From contig CM018680.1 in NCBI GenBank assembly GCA_009363875.1, forward strand, positions 10,053,426 to 10,117,425: a stretch of DNA of 64,000 nucleotides, given 5' to 3'. Under the pieces are notes generated by a model. That model ran no database searches and was not told the origin of the DNA. It worked only from the letters and a program-made list of their open reading frames with translations. This document shows, piece after piece, positions 10,382 through 22,449 of this stretch. The first letter of the stretch is position 1; every line of letters begins with the position of its first letter. A program made the position numbers and the translations under genes. This DNA comes from Mikania micrantha (taxonomy: Eukaryota > Streptophyta > Magnoliopsida > Asterales > Asteraceae).

Positions 10382-12226
10382 GCTTTCTGGGCTAATGCCT
10401 TAGTCTTGGACTGGAAAAATCTCATGGCCGATTTGTGGGTATTGGCCCAAAGAATTTCATGATTTAAGTTTGTGTGTGTTCGGCTACTATTGGGCCGAGG
10501 GTATGTGACTGGGCTTCAAGTGTCTCGGCCGAAGTTTACAAGATGGCCGCCCAATGGGTTAAGTATTCCAGCGAACCTATTGGAGTTGAGGCTAAAATTC
10601 GGCCATGTTTTGGTTCCCACGAACCTATGGTTCGTTTGTTGAAGGTTCGTGTCATGGCACACATAGGTTCGTGATGGTTGCTGTGGCGTGTGCTCGGCTA
10701 ATGATGGCATTCAAGGGTTCGGCTCATGGTGGTTAAGTATAGGTTCGGCCAAAGGTTCGCATCAATGGCTTGGATTCGTGAACAGCAACAGGTTCGTCAT
10801 GCATGAAGAGGGTTCACTAAGACTTGTAGGTTCGCCCAAGTGCATATGGTTCGCGAACGTGGTAATTCATGGGTTCGGTGCTGCAAGGGTTGGCTAAGAG
10901 TTCGGCAATGATGCAAAGGTTCGGTGGTTGTTTGGTGAGGGTTCGGCTGAGACTAGGTGATGAAGGTTCGGCCATGTGAGGACTTTTGCAGGGTTCGGCC
11001 ACAGCTTGAGGCTCACGAACCTGAACATCACCCGCCTCCTAAACCACCAGATCAGTCGTATGAGTGGTTCCATCGTGTTATGGTGCAACTGTAAGCCTCC
11101 CGAAGGTGTAGGATGCGTGTGTGTACAACCCTAAGTCGAGTGTGAGTCTAGGTCGAGTAAGGGTGATAAAACCCTATTTTTCAGCCCCGTAAATGCTTCA
11201 TACCTCGATTTTTAACGGCCAAATCCTCAGATCCTTTGTACTTTTAGGTAGAGGGTGACGAGGGCTTCGCGTGGACACCAAAATCACCCGTTTTCGTGGA
11301 GATTTGAGTTTGTTCTTGTGGCTTGAAGATGGAGATTTTAGAGAGAGAAAAGTGACGGTGGAGGTGGTTTAGAGAGAGAGAGAATGTGTAATAAGTGAGA
11401 AAATGAATTCATTTAGGGTTTATATACCCTGTGGGTGTTCGGTTCGTTTCGGTTGCTCGGTTCGTAGTTTCGTCGCGTTTACGACCACTTTACACGTGTT
11501 TCCCGTAAATTAAATAAAAGAGTCGGTTTTTAACTATTTGAATGGTATTTATTTCTAGTTGTTATTTTAAATATTGTTTTATTAAATTATTTACCGAATT
11601 ATATTATTTTTACGCGTTTCGTAAGTTCCTTCGCGAAATTTTAACGTTTTAATTTAAATTAAATCATCTAAGTTTATTTCTGATGAGTTTCAAAATTGTA
11701 AAACAGGAAATATTATATTTCCTTAAATTTATGATCGTTCGTATCGTTCTTCGTTTCCGTTTTCGTTTCGTCAGAACGCGTCGCCATCGCGCGTATTCGT
11801 TCGAATTGTCATTCGAACGAACACGGCGATGGTTTGGCTTTCTGATTCTTGTTCTCTACTGTTCAATCATTATTTCAGAACGTTAAACTCTCAGAATCAT
11901 TCGTACAAATCGTCACCTATACGAATAATTCGTCTGTTTAGCATTCTGTAACAACAACCGTTATGGTTTTGTTTTGTTTAACCTCACATACGTTTATACA
12001 CAATAGCATCAAATCAAGTATCTGTGTTTCAACACTGTGTTGTCTGACATGTTTCTGACTGTTAAACCCTAAGGTTTTAATCAGATTTTCAGACAATCGT
12101 ATAATAGTCTCGTGCTAAGCATAATGTATTAATAGTATAAACATAGTTTCATGTAATGTGTACCTGAGTTACTGCACGAGTTACTGTTGCGATCACTGTT
12201 CCGGCACGCGTCCGCCACTGATGTTA
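10382..12226 (-). mobile_element. Truncated gypsy LTR, family-A-like
   Basis: Shares with the LTR at 33903-37714 the GGTTCGGC-rich block (about 10590-11010), the GAGAGAGA-rich block (about 11340-11390), the TTCGGTTCGTTTCGG stretch, and the end CACTGATGTTACA at 12226. On the minus strand this is an LTR start (TGTAACATCAGTG). No polypurine-like sequence follows 12226, so it is either a 5' LTR or a solo LTR. Its other end is lost in the gap. Confidence 0.7.
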
Positions 12227-12640
12227 CATTAGATGTCATGTTAGTAAGCAATCATGATCAAGATACACAAAAATAAACCAAAATACCATTCCATTAACTA
12301 ACAATCTTTTGAGTACAAAAGCTTTCAAAACAAAATATAACTAGAATGATTCATATGAGCACATCCCGCTCATCTAGGCGTACAAAAAGTAAAGTAAATA
12401 AAATGGAATAAGATAACCTAACTAATCAGAAGCGATCGTGTAGTGTGAGTCTCCACTGTCTGCGGGTCCATCATCATCATCCTCCTCAGGATCCTTATCA
12501 AAATCTTCTTCCTCGAGATCTTCCGCCTCAAACTGAGGCTCCTCCTCCTGCTCAGGCTCTATGATAAACTGTCCCGCCCATGCGATTTTGGGGAGAACAT
12601 TGAAGATTGAAGGCCAAGATTGAAGATCAAGCATTCCGAA
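12227..12640 (-). other. Unclassified stretch with a 70-residue acidic ORF
   Basis: A minus-strand ORF (12634-12422) begins MLDLQSWPSIFNVLPKIAWA and becomes very acidic, with EEEPQFEAEDLEEEDFDKDP and DDDDG before a stop. It has no motif I recognise. It could be the tail of a retroelement protein, given its surroundings, but may be chance. Confidence 0.25.
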
Positions 12641-13829
12641 GAGATTTCTAACATCACACTACCCCCCTCTCCTTGTTTTCTTGGTTTGATTCTTAGTTCT
12701 ACTATGGTTTCTTCCATTTTTACAAGCTTGGTTGTGGTTTTTGTAAGCCTTATGGGCTAAACTCGTTTGTCACTTGGATTAGATGAAACTTAGCATGCTT
12801 TAACACACGTGTTACACAAATTTAGGTTTTTTATGTTAATGTTATGAAAAAGTATGATTATTCTTCAATGATTGTGTGTGCTTGTGTAGTTTGATGATAT
12901 ATTTGACCTTGTGAATGTTAGAATCGTATTATGTTGGAAAACCATATGTATTTTAGCATTTATTCATGGATTGCATATGGCTTTATGTGATTTATGGCAT
13001 TTGACTAGAAATGGTGAATGAGGGTTGAATATTTAGGATAATTAAACAAGTGTGCATCCTTATGCTAGTGTTTGAAAGGATCATAGTATATGCTATGAAT
13101 TCCTCATGTTATTGTTTATGTGTTTCTAACATTAAGAGCTCAAGTCTTTGGAATATATGATCGTGATACGATATTCATGGGTTGAGGAATTGTTATATTT
13201 TGTCTACTTTACACATCTCGTGGTGGCTAATATGTGTTTTATCGTATTAACTTTCCAAAGATTTGTGGAATTAGATAACCCTGACGGGAGTCTAGTTCAT
13301 CATTCCCATTGACATAATTGTATCATTAAATCTTCATTGCATAACTTTAGGTGGTTATTGTGTGTTTATCATTCTAGCTTTCCAAAGAGTTATATGTTTA
13401 GATACCCTGATGGGAGTCTTTACTACTTTTAAATACAATTTGCAGAAAATGGTTTCACCTTGGGTTTGTAGTTGTTGTTATTGTGTTGCTAAGAGGATTC
13501 GAAGTCCAAGTGATATCTCTTATTGATTGTTTATTTTCATTCCTATATTCGTACTTCAGTTGTTAAATTGTTAATCTTTTGTTTAATTTAATATTTTCAA
13601 ATCACTAGTTATTGATCTATTAGATAGTGACAAAGGTCTAGTATTGGGAGGTGTTGTGTCCACGGATCGATACTCGGTTCTTACCAAGAGCTATATTGCT
13701 ATGCGATAGGTACGCTTGCCTATTGTGTGTAGTTTAGTTTAAGGTGATAATCGTTTCTTTATTTAAAACCGGATTTGTGTGAAATCTTAATTGAAAAATC
13801 TATACACTTTAACACACATCATAATCCGT
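12641..13829 (+). other. Non-coding retroelement-like leader
   Basis: No coding frame. GACGGGAGTCT / GATGGGAGTCTTT occurs twice (about 13282 and 13408), each preceded by a CTTTCCAAAGA block. The segment near 13655-13735 (GTGTCCACGGATCGATACTC, then a GAGCTATATTG block) resembles untranslated parts of plant Athila/Ogre-type elements as I remember them. The family is not certain. Confidence 0.35.
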
Positions 13830-15420
13830 AAATGGACCGTTCTCATATATGTGAGAATCAAGTTCAATAAGATAATTATTTGTGACGTTTTCAATGGTTG
13901 GGCCAGGTGGAGGTGTTGAGAGATATCTTGTACGTTTTCCATGAACGTATAGTAACTGAAGAAATCAATAACAAATTAACACATGTAATTACATATTAAT
14001 TTACACAGAGAGAAAAAAATGTATCATATCGCAAGGAACAACAATGGTTTGTTAAAAGGTTCATTTGAAGTCCACTCTTTCTTTGTCCTTTGCAAACAAG
14101 TTATAAGATATTCGCACCAGTTCATGTTTGGAATGTCACTGTCTCTAATTATAGAATTCAGAAACCGTTGGTTGACTGTTGTGCTTTTAGTTGTCCATCT
14201 TAGGACAGTGTTGTACACTACCAGCCAGTTGAGCTTAAAAAGTCAGTCTCCATTCTCATTGCTTTTAATTTGATCAAGAACATCTTTAACTGTGATCCGT
14301 CATTTATTTTGATATTGACCTTTCCAGACATTTAAGGTGTTTGATGAACCAAGTCTTGGTTTATTTTTCTCATTAATAGGTAATCTCCCTAATGGTATAC
14401 CCAAAACATCTTTGACAGTGGTAGGAGTAACTTTTATTGTATGGTTGCCTTCATTCAGCTCATTATTGTCACTATCATAGTTTGAGAGCAGCCGCTGTGC
14501 AAGTCTGGTTGGGACTGTCTCTACCTCCAAGGACAGGATCGGTTTAAACCCCATTGAAATGATTGCTTTCCTCTGTTGCTTTGATAACCCACTTATACTG
14601 TTTTTTAAATTAACAACCCCTACTCTTGCTTTCAATTTTTTCTCCATGTAATCAACAAATGGTTTACTAGGTGGTCTAGTGGGAGTTTGAATGGATGCAA
14701 TTGATACTTTATGATGTTTAGGTGGTTGTACAAAATCATCATCATCATCATCAGCAACATTAATTGAACGGGTTTCTCAGATAGGGCACCTATAATAACG
14801 TACCTACAGTAATATAATAGACAAACAATGTTCAAAAGGATTATAATGCATAATAACGTACCAACAGTAATACAATAGACAAACAATGTTCAAAAGGATT
14901 ATAATGCATAATATTGTACCAAACAGTAATACAATAGACAACAATGTTCGAAAGGATTATAATGCATAATAACGTACCACTAGAAAAATCACGTTCCATA
15001 CATAAATTATAATTAAATTATATGCACAATTGAAAAATTTTAGAATACAATACAATTAAATATGTTCAAATTTACAATTAAAATTATACATTGAAGAAAA
15101 ACACATTAAGAATTTTACACATTTAGTTATTATAACAAATTAATAACATCTAAAAAGAATCACGGAATGATGAAGATTACTATAATCACCTCCCTTCTTT
15201 TTAGCAGACTTTCTGTCGTTATTTGATTTTGATCTCCTTTCTTTTGTTTTTTGCTTGAGTCTGTGTTTGCGGCTTCAGAAATTTTTCCTGTTTACACATT
15301 GCAGTTGTTTATATAAAAAATACAACAAAAAGCGACAATTTGATGTAAATAGAACGTAATGAGTATCGTATTGCTTACTTTTTGTTGACGACTATGGTGC
15401 TCTTCTCCATATTATCGTTA
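13830..15420 (-). pseudogene. Ulp1-protease-family transposon gene, N-terminal region (remnant)
   Basis: The minus strand starts MEKSTIVVNKK at 15420, then a lysine-rich first part (about 15290-15190) with EAANTDSSKKQKKGDQNQ, a non-coding stretch with tandem repeats, then a domain at 14647-14300 with GLSKQQRKAIISMGFKPIL, VPTRLAQRLLSNYDSD and TTVKDVLGIPLGRLP, and a further part (14218-14024) with SIIRDSDIPNMNWCEYLITC and RTKKEW. This order matches the N-terminal domain of plant Ulp1 C48-protease-family proteins spread by MULE or CACTA elements. The peptidase domain itself (His-Asp-Cys) was not found. Stops and frame changes show it is dead. Confidence 0.55.
14794..14985. repeat. 57-58 bp tandem repeat, about 3.3 copies
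   Basis: Copies begin TAATAACGTACC at 14794 and 14851, TAATATTGTACC at 14909 and TAATAACGTACC (partial) at 14967. Each full unit also has CAGTAATA, AATAGACA and AAAGGATTATAATGCA. It lies in a probable intron of the Ulp1-like gene. Confidence 0.85.
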
Positions 15421-15714
15421 ATTCTTGATTATCGATGCAGTCGTAAAAGTCTAAATTTTCGAAGAAGACGGTGATAATTACGAGTAGCGGTTTTTGAAAC
15501 TGAAATTCCTTTTTTTAGGATTAGGTTTAAATGTGGTATTTTCAAAATGACGTTTTTACCCTTTTTTGTCAAAAACGTACCATAAAAACAATTAAGAAAC
15601 AAGTGTATTTACTAAAATGCCACCGTGTTAATCCTGGCCATCAAAAATTACGGATCGACGATCTAGATTGCTTCCTACGCTTAGTATGTTCCATACCCTT
15701 TGTATTATAACCGC

Positions 15715-15832
15715 CCTCTATAAATATGTATATAAATATATATACATACATATATATTATACATAATATATATTTAATATCTTATACACAATTTATATAA
15801 ATATATATGCACACACACACATATAATATATA

Positions 15833-15865
<33 letters not shown>
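15715..15865. repeat. AT microsatellite
   Basis: TA/TATA-rich low-complexity DNA with short ACAC runs; nothing else is visible in it. Confidence 0.85.
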
Positions 15866-15935
15866 TTAATTTTATATATTAGATTTTATATAAATTATAT
15901 GTATGTATGTAAAGAGGAAAGGTAAAAAAAAACGA

Positions 15936-16064
15936 GCTAGCTCGTGGCTCGGCTCGAGGCTCGAGCTCAAGCTCGATTTTTTGGCTAGAGAAAAATTTTC
16001 GAGCTGGCTCGGCTCGGCTCGAAATGTCTCGAGCTCGGCCTCGCTCGGCTCGATTACAGCCCTA
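15936..16064. mobile_element. End fragment of a hAT-like non-autonomous element
   Basis: Repeats of GCTCGGCTCG and CTCGAGCTC end in CGATTACAGCCCTA. Read inward on the minus strand this is TAGGGCTGTAATCGAGCC, the same type of terminus as the complete element at 58050-58605. The other end is missing, replaced by the AT microsatellite. It sits in the 3' flank of sulfotransferase copy 1. Confidence 0.5.
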
Positions 16065-16232
16065 GATGGAAAGCATCCATCCATCCAAATCCAAAGAGAT
16101 TCACATACCTTATTTATTTAGAACAATAAACTTCAAAGATAGTTTGAAATGATCAAGTAGAGGTTACTTGCACCCAACAATTAATGTGATGTTGATTCTT
16201 TCATTTCATTTGAGAACTAAACTTCTTTCATT

Positions 16233-16928
16233 TCATTTGAGAACTAAACCAGTGGCACCCAGTTTCTCATTTATCAATTTGTCAATCCTTTCAATCATCT
16301 CTTTAGTGAAATAGTTCTTACAATCTTCATCCTCAGCCTTTCTAAAGTAAAGTTGGTTTTCAATCACTTGAGTTGGTCGTGCACGATGCTCTCCACTTTG
16401 TTCACTTCTAAGCTGCTCAGATTCTCCAAACTACACAACTTTATAATTTTTTCAATCACACTACTACTTTCTTCTTCTGTTGTAAAGGGATGCCTGATGT
16501 CCTCTGCAAGTTTCTTAACATTGGTTGTTGGATTCTTTTTCGTATCTTCATATTTCATGAAAAAAACAACTTAGGTTTCTCCAAGCTTGCTTTCCAGTAT
16601 CCCAAGAGATGATCCCAAAATGGCCATAACCTGATAAACCCTTACAAAAGTGATCAAATGCTTCCTCAAATGGGGCATCTTCTATTTGTAGTTTGACTAT
16701 TTGTCTTCTAAAATGGTAATAAGAAACTATGACATCTTTTATGTCACGATGTATGTAAACTATCTTGAAGTTTGAAGTGAGGATTGATTCTGGGAGGGAA
16801 TGGTCATGAATGTGAGTGTTGATGGGTGGGAAGTAAGAGTTCTTGTGGTTTTCGTCAATTTTCTCGAGGTCTATTTCTAGGAAGGAATGCAAACAATTAA
16901 CGTGTGTTGGTAATTTTAGAGCTATCAA
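16233..16928 (-). pseudogene. Cytosolic sulfotransferase (SOT), copy 1, 5'-truncated and frameshifted
   Basis: Plant SOTs transfer sulfate from PAPS to small hydroxylated metabolites in the cytosol. The minus strand covers the middle and end: SFLEIDLEKIDENHKNSYFP, then the 3'-phosphate binding segment IVYIHRDIKDVIVSYYHF, then a frame change near 16600 into LGYWKASLEKPKLFFF and MKYEDTKKNPTTNVKKLAED, and a second change near 16360 before the tail IENQLYFRKAEDEDCKNYFT, ending GATGLVLK at 16233. The N-terminal PAPS loop seen in copy 2 (FPKTGTTW) is absent, and the glycine-rich GDWK motif near the end has become EDCK. Its 3' flank is duplicated beside copy 2, pointing to a tandem duplication. Confidence 0.85.
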
Positions 16929-17598
16929 TTAAATGTTGAGAAAGAAAACTTGCATTATCATTATATTATTAGACATACAATATAATAGTTTAAGCCAGAA
17001 GAAAAAAACGTTACATACTAATGGCTGGAAAGTATCTATCAAAAGGAGATTAATAGTATGTACTTAACGTTATTTAATACACTTGAAGGGTTGCAACAAA
17101 CTTCTCTTTTGTTTTATATTATTTATTCATATGTATCTCAATTTAGCTCGTTTATTGAGATGAAACTTATAGCGATGACAAAAATCGTCGCTATATGTTA
17201 TCATATACCAACTTGTCATCCCTATAAGTTACTGTGACTCTTTTTTATTTTTAATATATTGCAACTAATTATCATCACAATATCTTTGACGGGATAGAAG
17301 GGAAAATTGACGTTTTTTTTATTTACCTATTTGATAATGCAAAACATACTTAACAATTTATTTTGCAAATTGAAATCAACATGATAAATATTGATAATTA
17401 AAAGACATACAACAAAAACAACTTAAATATAAAATAAAGGACATTAAACAGATGATAGATGGAAAGCATACATACATCCATCCAAACACAAAGAGAGACC
17501 CATACTTTATTTATTTAAAACGATAAATTTAAAAGATAGTTTGAAATGATCAAGTAGAGGTTACTTGCACTCAACAATTTAACGTTGACTCTTTCATT
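16929..17598. other. Spacer between the two sulfotransferase copies
   Basis: AT-rich. The part from about 17455 to 17598 is a diverged copy of 16060-16232 (shared GATAGTTTGAAATGATCAAG and AGAGGTTACTTGCAC blocks), so it is the duplicated 3' flank of the SOT gene. The remainder shows no gene. Confidence 0.7.
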
Positions 17599-18153
17599 TC
17601 ATTTTAGAACTAAACCAGTAGCACCTAGTTTTTCATCTATCAATTGTCAATCTTTTCAATCATCTCTTCAGTGAAATAGTTCTTCCATTCTTCATCCTCA
17701 GCCTTCCTAAAGAAAAGTCGGTTTTCAATCACTTGAGTTTGTCCTACACGATGATTTCCAATTTTGTTCACTTCTAAGTTGCTTAATTTCTCAAAACTAC
17801 ACAACTTTATAATGTTTTCTATCACACTTCTTTCTCTTCTTCGATTGTAAAGGGATGCTCGATGAACTCTGCAAGTCTCTTAATATTGGTTGTTGGATAC
17901 TTTTTCATATCTTCATATTTGATGAAATGAAAAATCTCAGGTTTCTCCAAGCTAGCCTTCCAGTATCCCAAGATATGATCCCAATACGGTCCAAAGTTTA
18001 AAATACCCTTACAAAACTCATCAAATGCCTCCTCAAATGGAGCATCTTCTATTTGTAGTTTGACTATTTGCCTTACAAAATGGTAATACGAAACCAAGAC
18101 ATCTTTCATGTTGCGATAGATGTAAACTATCTTGCAGTTTGATGCGAGGATTG
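17599..18153 (-). pseudogene. Sulfotransferase copy 2, 3' half (separated from its 5' half by the copia element)
   Basis: Continues the SOT reading from the exact insertion point: ILASNCKIVYIYRNMKDVLV then SYYHFVRQIVKLQIEDAPFE (3'-phosphate binding region), GILNFGPYWDHILGYWKASL, MKKYPTTNIKRLAEFIEHPF, and after a frame change near 17823 the segment VIENRLFFRKAEDEEWKNYF. A one-base deletion near 17640 precedes the tail KLIDEKLGATGLVLK and the stop at 17599. EEWKN stands where GDWKN is usual, so the glycine of that PAPS motif is lost here too. The other half is at 30110-30511. In addition to the insertion it has at least two frameshifts. Confidence 0.85.
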
Positions 18154-18946
18154 TGTAGGATCGGGTTGTTAATTCTAAACAACACTTCACAAGTATTTCT
18201 TACTTAACTCTAACAGATGCGGAATGTTCTGTTAGAATGATCTCACAATTACACTCAAAATGAACACAGTAATAATCTTTGAACAATAATAAAACACAAG
18301 AATAATTCAAGCTCAAGGATATATTTCTCTCAAAGTGGAAGTATACACAAGCACACTTCAAACAACCATACATTGGGAGGTTATATAGCCGAGGCTACAA
18401 CCGTATACACTTAGGAATACAAGTTGGGTATACTAGACAAGTACATAAAGTAAAGCTTATTCTAGTATGTTTGAGTGTCTTAACAGGCTAAGACACTCTT
18501 TCATAATCATTACATTAATAGACATTGACTTTACAAAAGACTACTAAATACAAAAGACATTTAATGTTATTGATCTTCAAGGCTTCAGATGATCTTATGC
18601 ATTTAATGTAGCATGGGAGAGGTAAGGTGCTTTATCTGACTCATTACATGTTGTTTCTATCTTTATTCAGACCAACATGTCTTGTGTCAGTACCTTTTGT
18701 ACCATAAGAGTAATCTGCTACAGTCTTTGTCAGAGGATAAACCTCGGAAGTCTTTGTCTTTAGTGCATAAGAGGATTCCTCGGAAGCAGTTGTCTTGTAA
18801 ACATTCGGCAGGAACCAGTTATCCTTCGGAAGCAATGCTGCTTCCGAAGAATCACTTCTTCCTTCCGAAGGTGTTTATTCAAAGAGGCTCCTATACTTGG
18901 ACAAAACAAGAAGTTTGGTGAGCATCAGCCTTTATTAGTCTTTACA
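18154..18946 (-). repeat. Copia 3' LTR
   Basis: Direct repeat of 29315-30109. Near its right part it has palindromic CTTCGGAAG/CTTCCGAAG words (about 18826-18870). The purine tract AGGGGGAGAT (minus strand) abuts at 18947-18956. Confidence 0.95.
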
Positions 18947-18959
18947 ATCTCCCCCTAGG
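18947..18959 (-). promoter_or_regulatory. Copia polypurine tract
   Basis: CCTAGGGGGAGAT on the minus strand directly before the 3' LTR, where plus-strand DNA synthesis is primed. Confidence 0.8.
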
Positions 18960-18977
18960 CTGATGCTACCAAAACTT

Positions 18978-21900
18978 CTAAGGAATAAACCTTGGCTTCC
19001 ATGTACCCCTCAGTACTTGTGCCCTTTTTCTAATCAATCTTATGGCTGACCTCCCATCTGCTCCATTGTCAGGATTATTGAGAGGGAGCTTATCTAGATC
19101 AAATATATAGGGTTTTGCCAACATCATCAGATGCAAAAGATCCACCAGTTTTATTTCTCCATTGTAGTCGGTGAGGATGAATATCCTTTCTTGTGCATTG
19201 AAGCTCCAATTTACCAAGGGATGTATGAATGCTCATGCATTAGTCTGCTGATATCTCCCTGTCTTCTCGGGTTTGTGTAGTTTCGGGAGCTGCTTCAGAT
19301 GTGGCTTCAAGTACTGAGAGTGCTGTATCAGGCTCAGAGTCGAAGGGGATAGTTGTTGTTTTCTTTTTCCTTTTTGCCATGCTCTTTCTTCTTGTGAATC
19401 TTGGTCTGTTTTGAGCCATGGCTTCACTCCTCTGTTCTCTGGCCTGTTGATCCTCCACATTGGATCCCACTGCATCTTTTGTTCTTGCAGTGGGTTCTGG
19501 GCCTGCAGCCTCAGTTCTTGGAGGGCTTGAACTCCTCTCATCTGCCATAGATTGTTTCTCAGGATCAGGGACTTTTGTCTTCATAGATGGGCTTGATGGA
19601 GGAGTTATTTGTTCTTCTTTAGGATTTAGGGGGAACATGTTGGTCATTTCTATTCTAGCTCCTCCCCCTAAACCTAAGCCTCTCATTAGGCTTACCTTTT
19701 GAGCCCTTATCTGTTCAATTGAAAGTAACTCACCTTTAGCAATTTTAGCCTTGATATCTCGGATGTGCATATCCATGGTCGAGTTCTTCATAGGGCCTAG
19801 CTGCCGAGCATGGAAGCCATATTCCAGAAGAAAGGCCTTTGACTTGTCTCTGTAGGCCTTCTCCTTTTGCTTCTTGGAAAGGACCGTTTGAGTCTTGGTG
19901 GCAGCAGCATCCTGTTCTTGCTGCTGCACCTTGTCCAACTCGGCAGCCATTTGAGGTATCGACCAGAGCCATACTTCATCGAAGTCATAGCCTCTCTCTT
20001 CGAGCAAGGCAGAAAGTCTCACTCGTTCTTCATCTTGAGAGGTATTTGGTCGACCTTTTGTTTTCTTTGGTCTCCTCTCCTCCTCCTGTTCTGCTTCCTC
20101 CTCTGGGGTTAGCTTTCTTTTTCCTTTGTCATCAGCAGTTATTTTTGCCCCAGAGGAGAAGTCTCCTGTTGCCTCATCAGCTGGTTCATTGGCATGTAGC
20201 TCCTCTGTGGAGGAAACATCCAGGATGACTGGGCCTTCGGAGGCATCTGCAGCTTTGGAATTAACCTCAGCATTCACTGTCCCTCCAGTTGACCAATCCC
20301 CTTAGATGATTCCTTATTAGATTCCACAAAGGGCTCAGGAGAGGAAGAGAGAGCTTCAGCAGCTTCTGTCCCAGAAGGGGACACAGATTTCATGGAAATT
20401 GGTTCTTCTTGTGTGGTGTCTTCCATGGCAACCTGAGCTGCAGTCTCAGAAGGAGACTTAGTCCCAAGAGGGGACTGAGGTTCCAAAGAGACATTTGATG
20501 TTTGCTGTTCAGTCTCTTTGGCAACCTCCCTTGTATCCTCAGAAGCAGAAGAAGAGAAGAAGAATCTTGAAAATAAGTACCCAAGAAGCCATCCCATTCA
20601 GCAGTCAAAGTGACTAAGGATGGATTAACTTCCTGTGCACCCTCCTCTTCTCTTTGCTTCTGATCCTGACTCTGCAGTTGGTATATTCTCCCCCTTTTTG
20701 GTAGCATCAGGGGAGGTAAGAGTGGTAGCATCAGAATCAGGATGAAAAGGATGTAGAATAACAGGTGGACGTCTCCTGAGATCCAGAATGGTTGCATCTT
20801 TTGTTTGAATCTCAAGCCGCAGGGTAGACACCTCAGCTTCCAAAAGAGCTATCCTGGCTTGGAGGGAAGTTATTGTGGCCGTCAATTCCTGAGTGTGTGT
20901 GCCCTCATCCACAGGAGTGAATCCTTGGGCGATGGAGTACTGAGCCGAGCTCCTGCACCTCCACCACCAGAAGTGGTTTCTTGGCACCCTGGATTCCCTT
21001 CATTGAGAAGAACCTCAAAGAAGTCCTCCCCAACATAGGTTGCCGCAGGTGAGGTCCTATTGCCTGTACCACTGTCCTGTGGATCTTTATTAAGATCAAC
21101 AGTAGTGGCAGCCTCACCTGCATTGACCCCTTCAGAACTACTGGGGCCAACCTCTGATTGAATAGGCTCTGGGTCAGGGAACCGAGCTTGTATCTGTGTC
21201 ACCACTCTCATTAAAGTTTGGGTAGTGGGAGAGAGTGGTTCCTCCACAGCTAGAGCAGAGGTTCCGTGAGCCTGGGTGATGGTATGGGAGGGAGGCATTT
21301 CTGGATGATACGAACCTGGAGACTTGGGAGACAGTCTCTGATCTAATGAAGTTGCTTCATGAGAAGCAAACTCAATGATGGGTGCATCCCTTTGAATATT
21401 CTCAGTTATGTTTTGTGACATAAGCTGAGGGCTTTCAGGCTGGTTAAGGGCAACCACAGGTTTCAAAGGAAGAACCTGTGGATAAACAAGGGGTGTGGCT
21501 TTCACCTTAGGTAGAACTGTGCCCTGAGCAGTTCTTTTAACCTTTTTCTGTTTGGGTTCAGTAGAAGGAGCCTGAACAACTGTAGAAAGTTGCACAGGGT
21601 TTCGTTTGCGTTTGTAAGTGATTTTATGGGGTGAGGAACAGAAGTGGAAGGTGTGGGTTCAGCATCTGTGGGGTTAACAGAGCTGTCACCTTCTGGAGCA
21701 GTTGACTCCATAGAGGGAAGAAGAGGAGTAAATGTCCCAGAGAACTGAGCACTCTTCTTCTTGAGTTGCACAAAAACCTTGGAAGAGACCAAGGGCATTT
21801 TGTAAGTATTCCCAGTTAGAGAAAGGGAAGTTCCCAACTCTTCATTAAAAATGTGTTGCAAAAACCTGGGATACATACAAAATTTCTTTGGTGACGTGAT

Positions 21901-22449
21901 GTTGTCAACCAAATTATTAAAAATAAAAGCAGAAAAGTTAAACAGTTGATTAGAAACCAAGCCATGAATAGCCGAAGCTAAATCAGATGGAACTTGATCC
22001 CAACCACCAGATTTATTTGAAAGACAATGTAAAAACACATGTATGAGGTACTTGTAATTATAGGACACTCGACCCTTCAAATAGGTTGTTGAAGGGAGAG
22101 GACCTTCGTACCCCATTGACTGAAATGTCAATGCTACCTCATCCTTTGTGAATGAAACCTTTCCACCGGCATCATTCAGTTTAAGATGCCGACAAATGGT
22201 TTCCACAGAAATAGCAATAGAATGAGCATCAATGGTGGCTACCAGAGACCGACCATTGGAAGACGAGGAAACAGAACAAGATGCCCAGAACTGTTGGTGA
22301 TGAGATTCATACACCAGGGGCTGAATGGTTAGCGCAAAGAAATACCTGCTCCTTTGAAGAAAGGAGATTATTGGGGCGAAGTCAGCATCATGTTCTGCTG
22401 ATAACTCCGCAGGTACATTGTGAGCAGGTTTGAAAGCAAGAAGATCCAT
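18978..22449 (-). pseudogene. Copia third ORF (SIRE-type 3' ORF), frame-broken
   Basis: A long minus-strand frame after pol, roughly 1,100 residues over several shifted segments: 22449-21502, 21595-20882, 20987-20625, 20597-20274, 20277-19240 and 19217-18978. The conserved N-terminal domain has FAPIISFLQRSRYFFALTIQ, YESHHQQFWASCS, TICRHLKLNDAGGKVSF and KFCMYPRFLQHIFNEELG. The middle is Ser/Thr/Pro/Glu-rich, followed by a short coiled coil (TATITSLQARIALLEAEVST), a basic KRKLTPEEEAEQEEERRPKK-type stretch and a compact C-terminal tail ending at 18978. I know this domain from Asteraceae copia elements, where its function is not established; it occupies the place of the SIRE1 env-like ORF, but I see no signal peptide or clear membrane segment. 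It has its own ATG 600 bases after pol. Confidence 0.7.

Noticed and set aside
19839..20228. Plus-strand ORFs opposite the copia third ORF
   Set aside because: Low-complexity Leu/Ser/Phe-rich mirrors of the Glu/Lys/Ser-rich minus frame.
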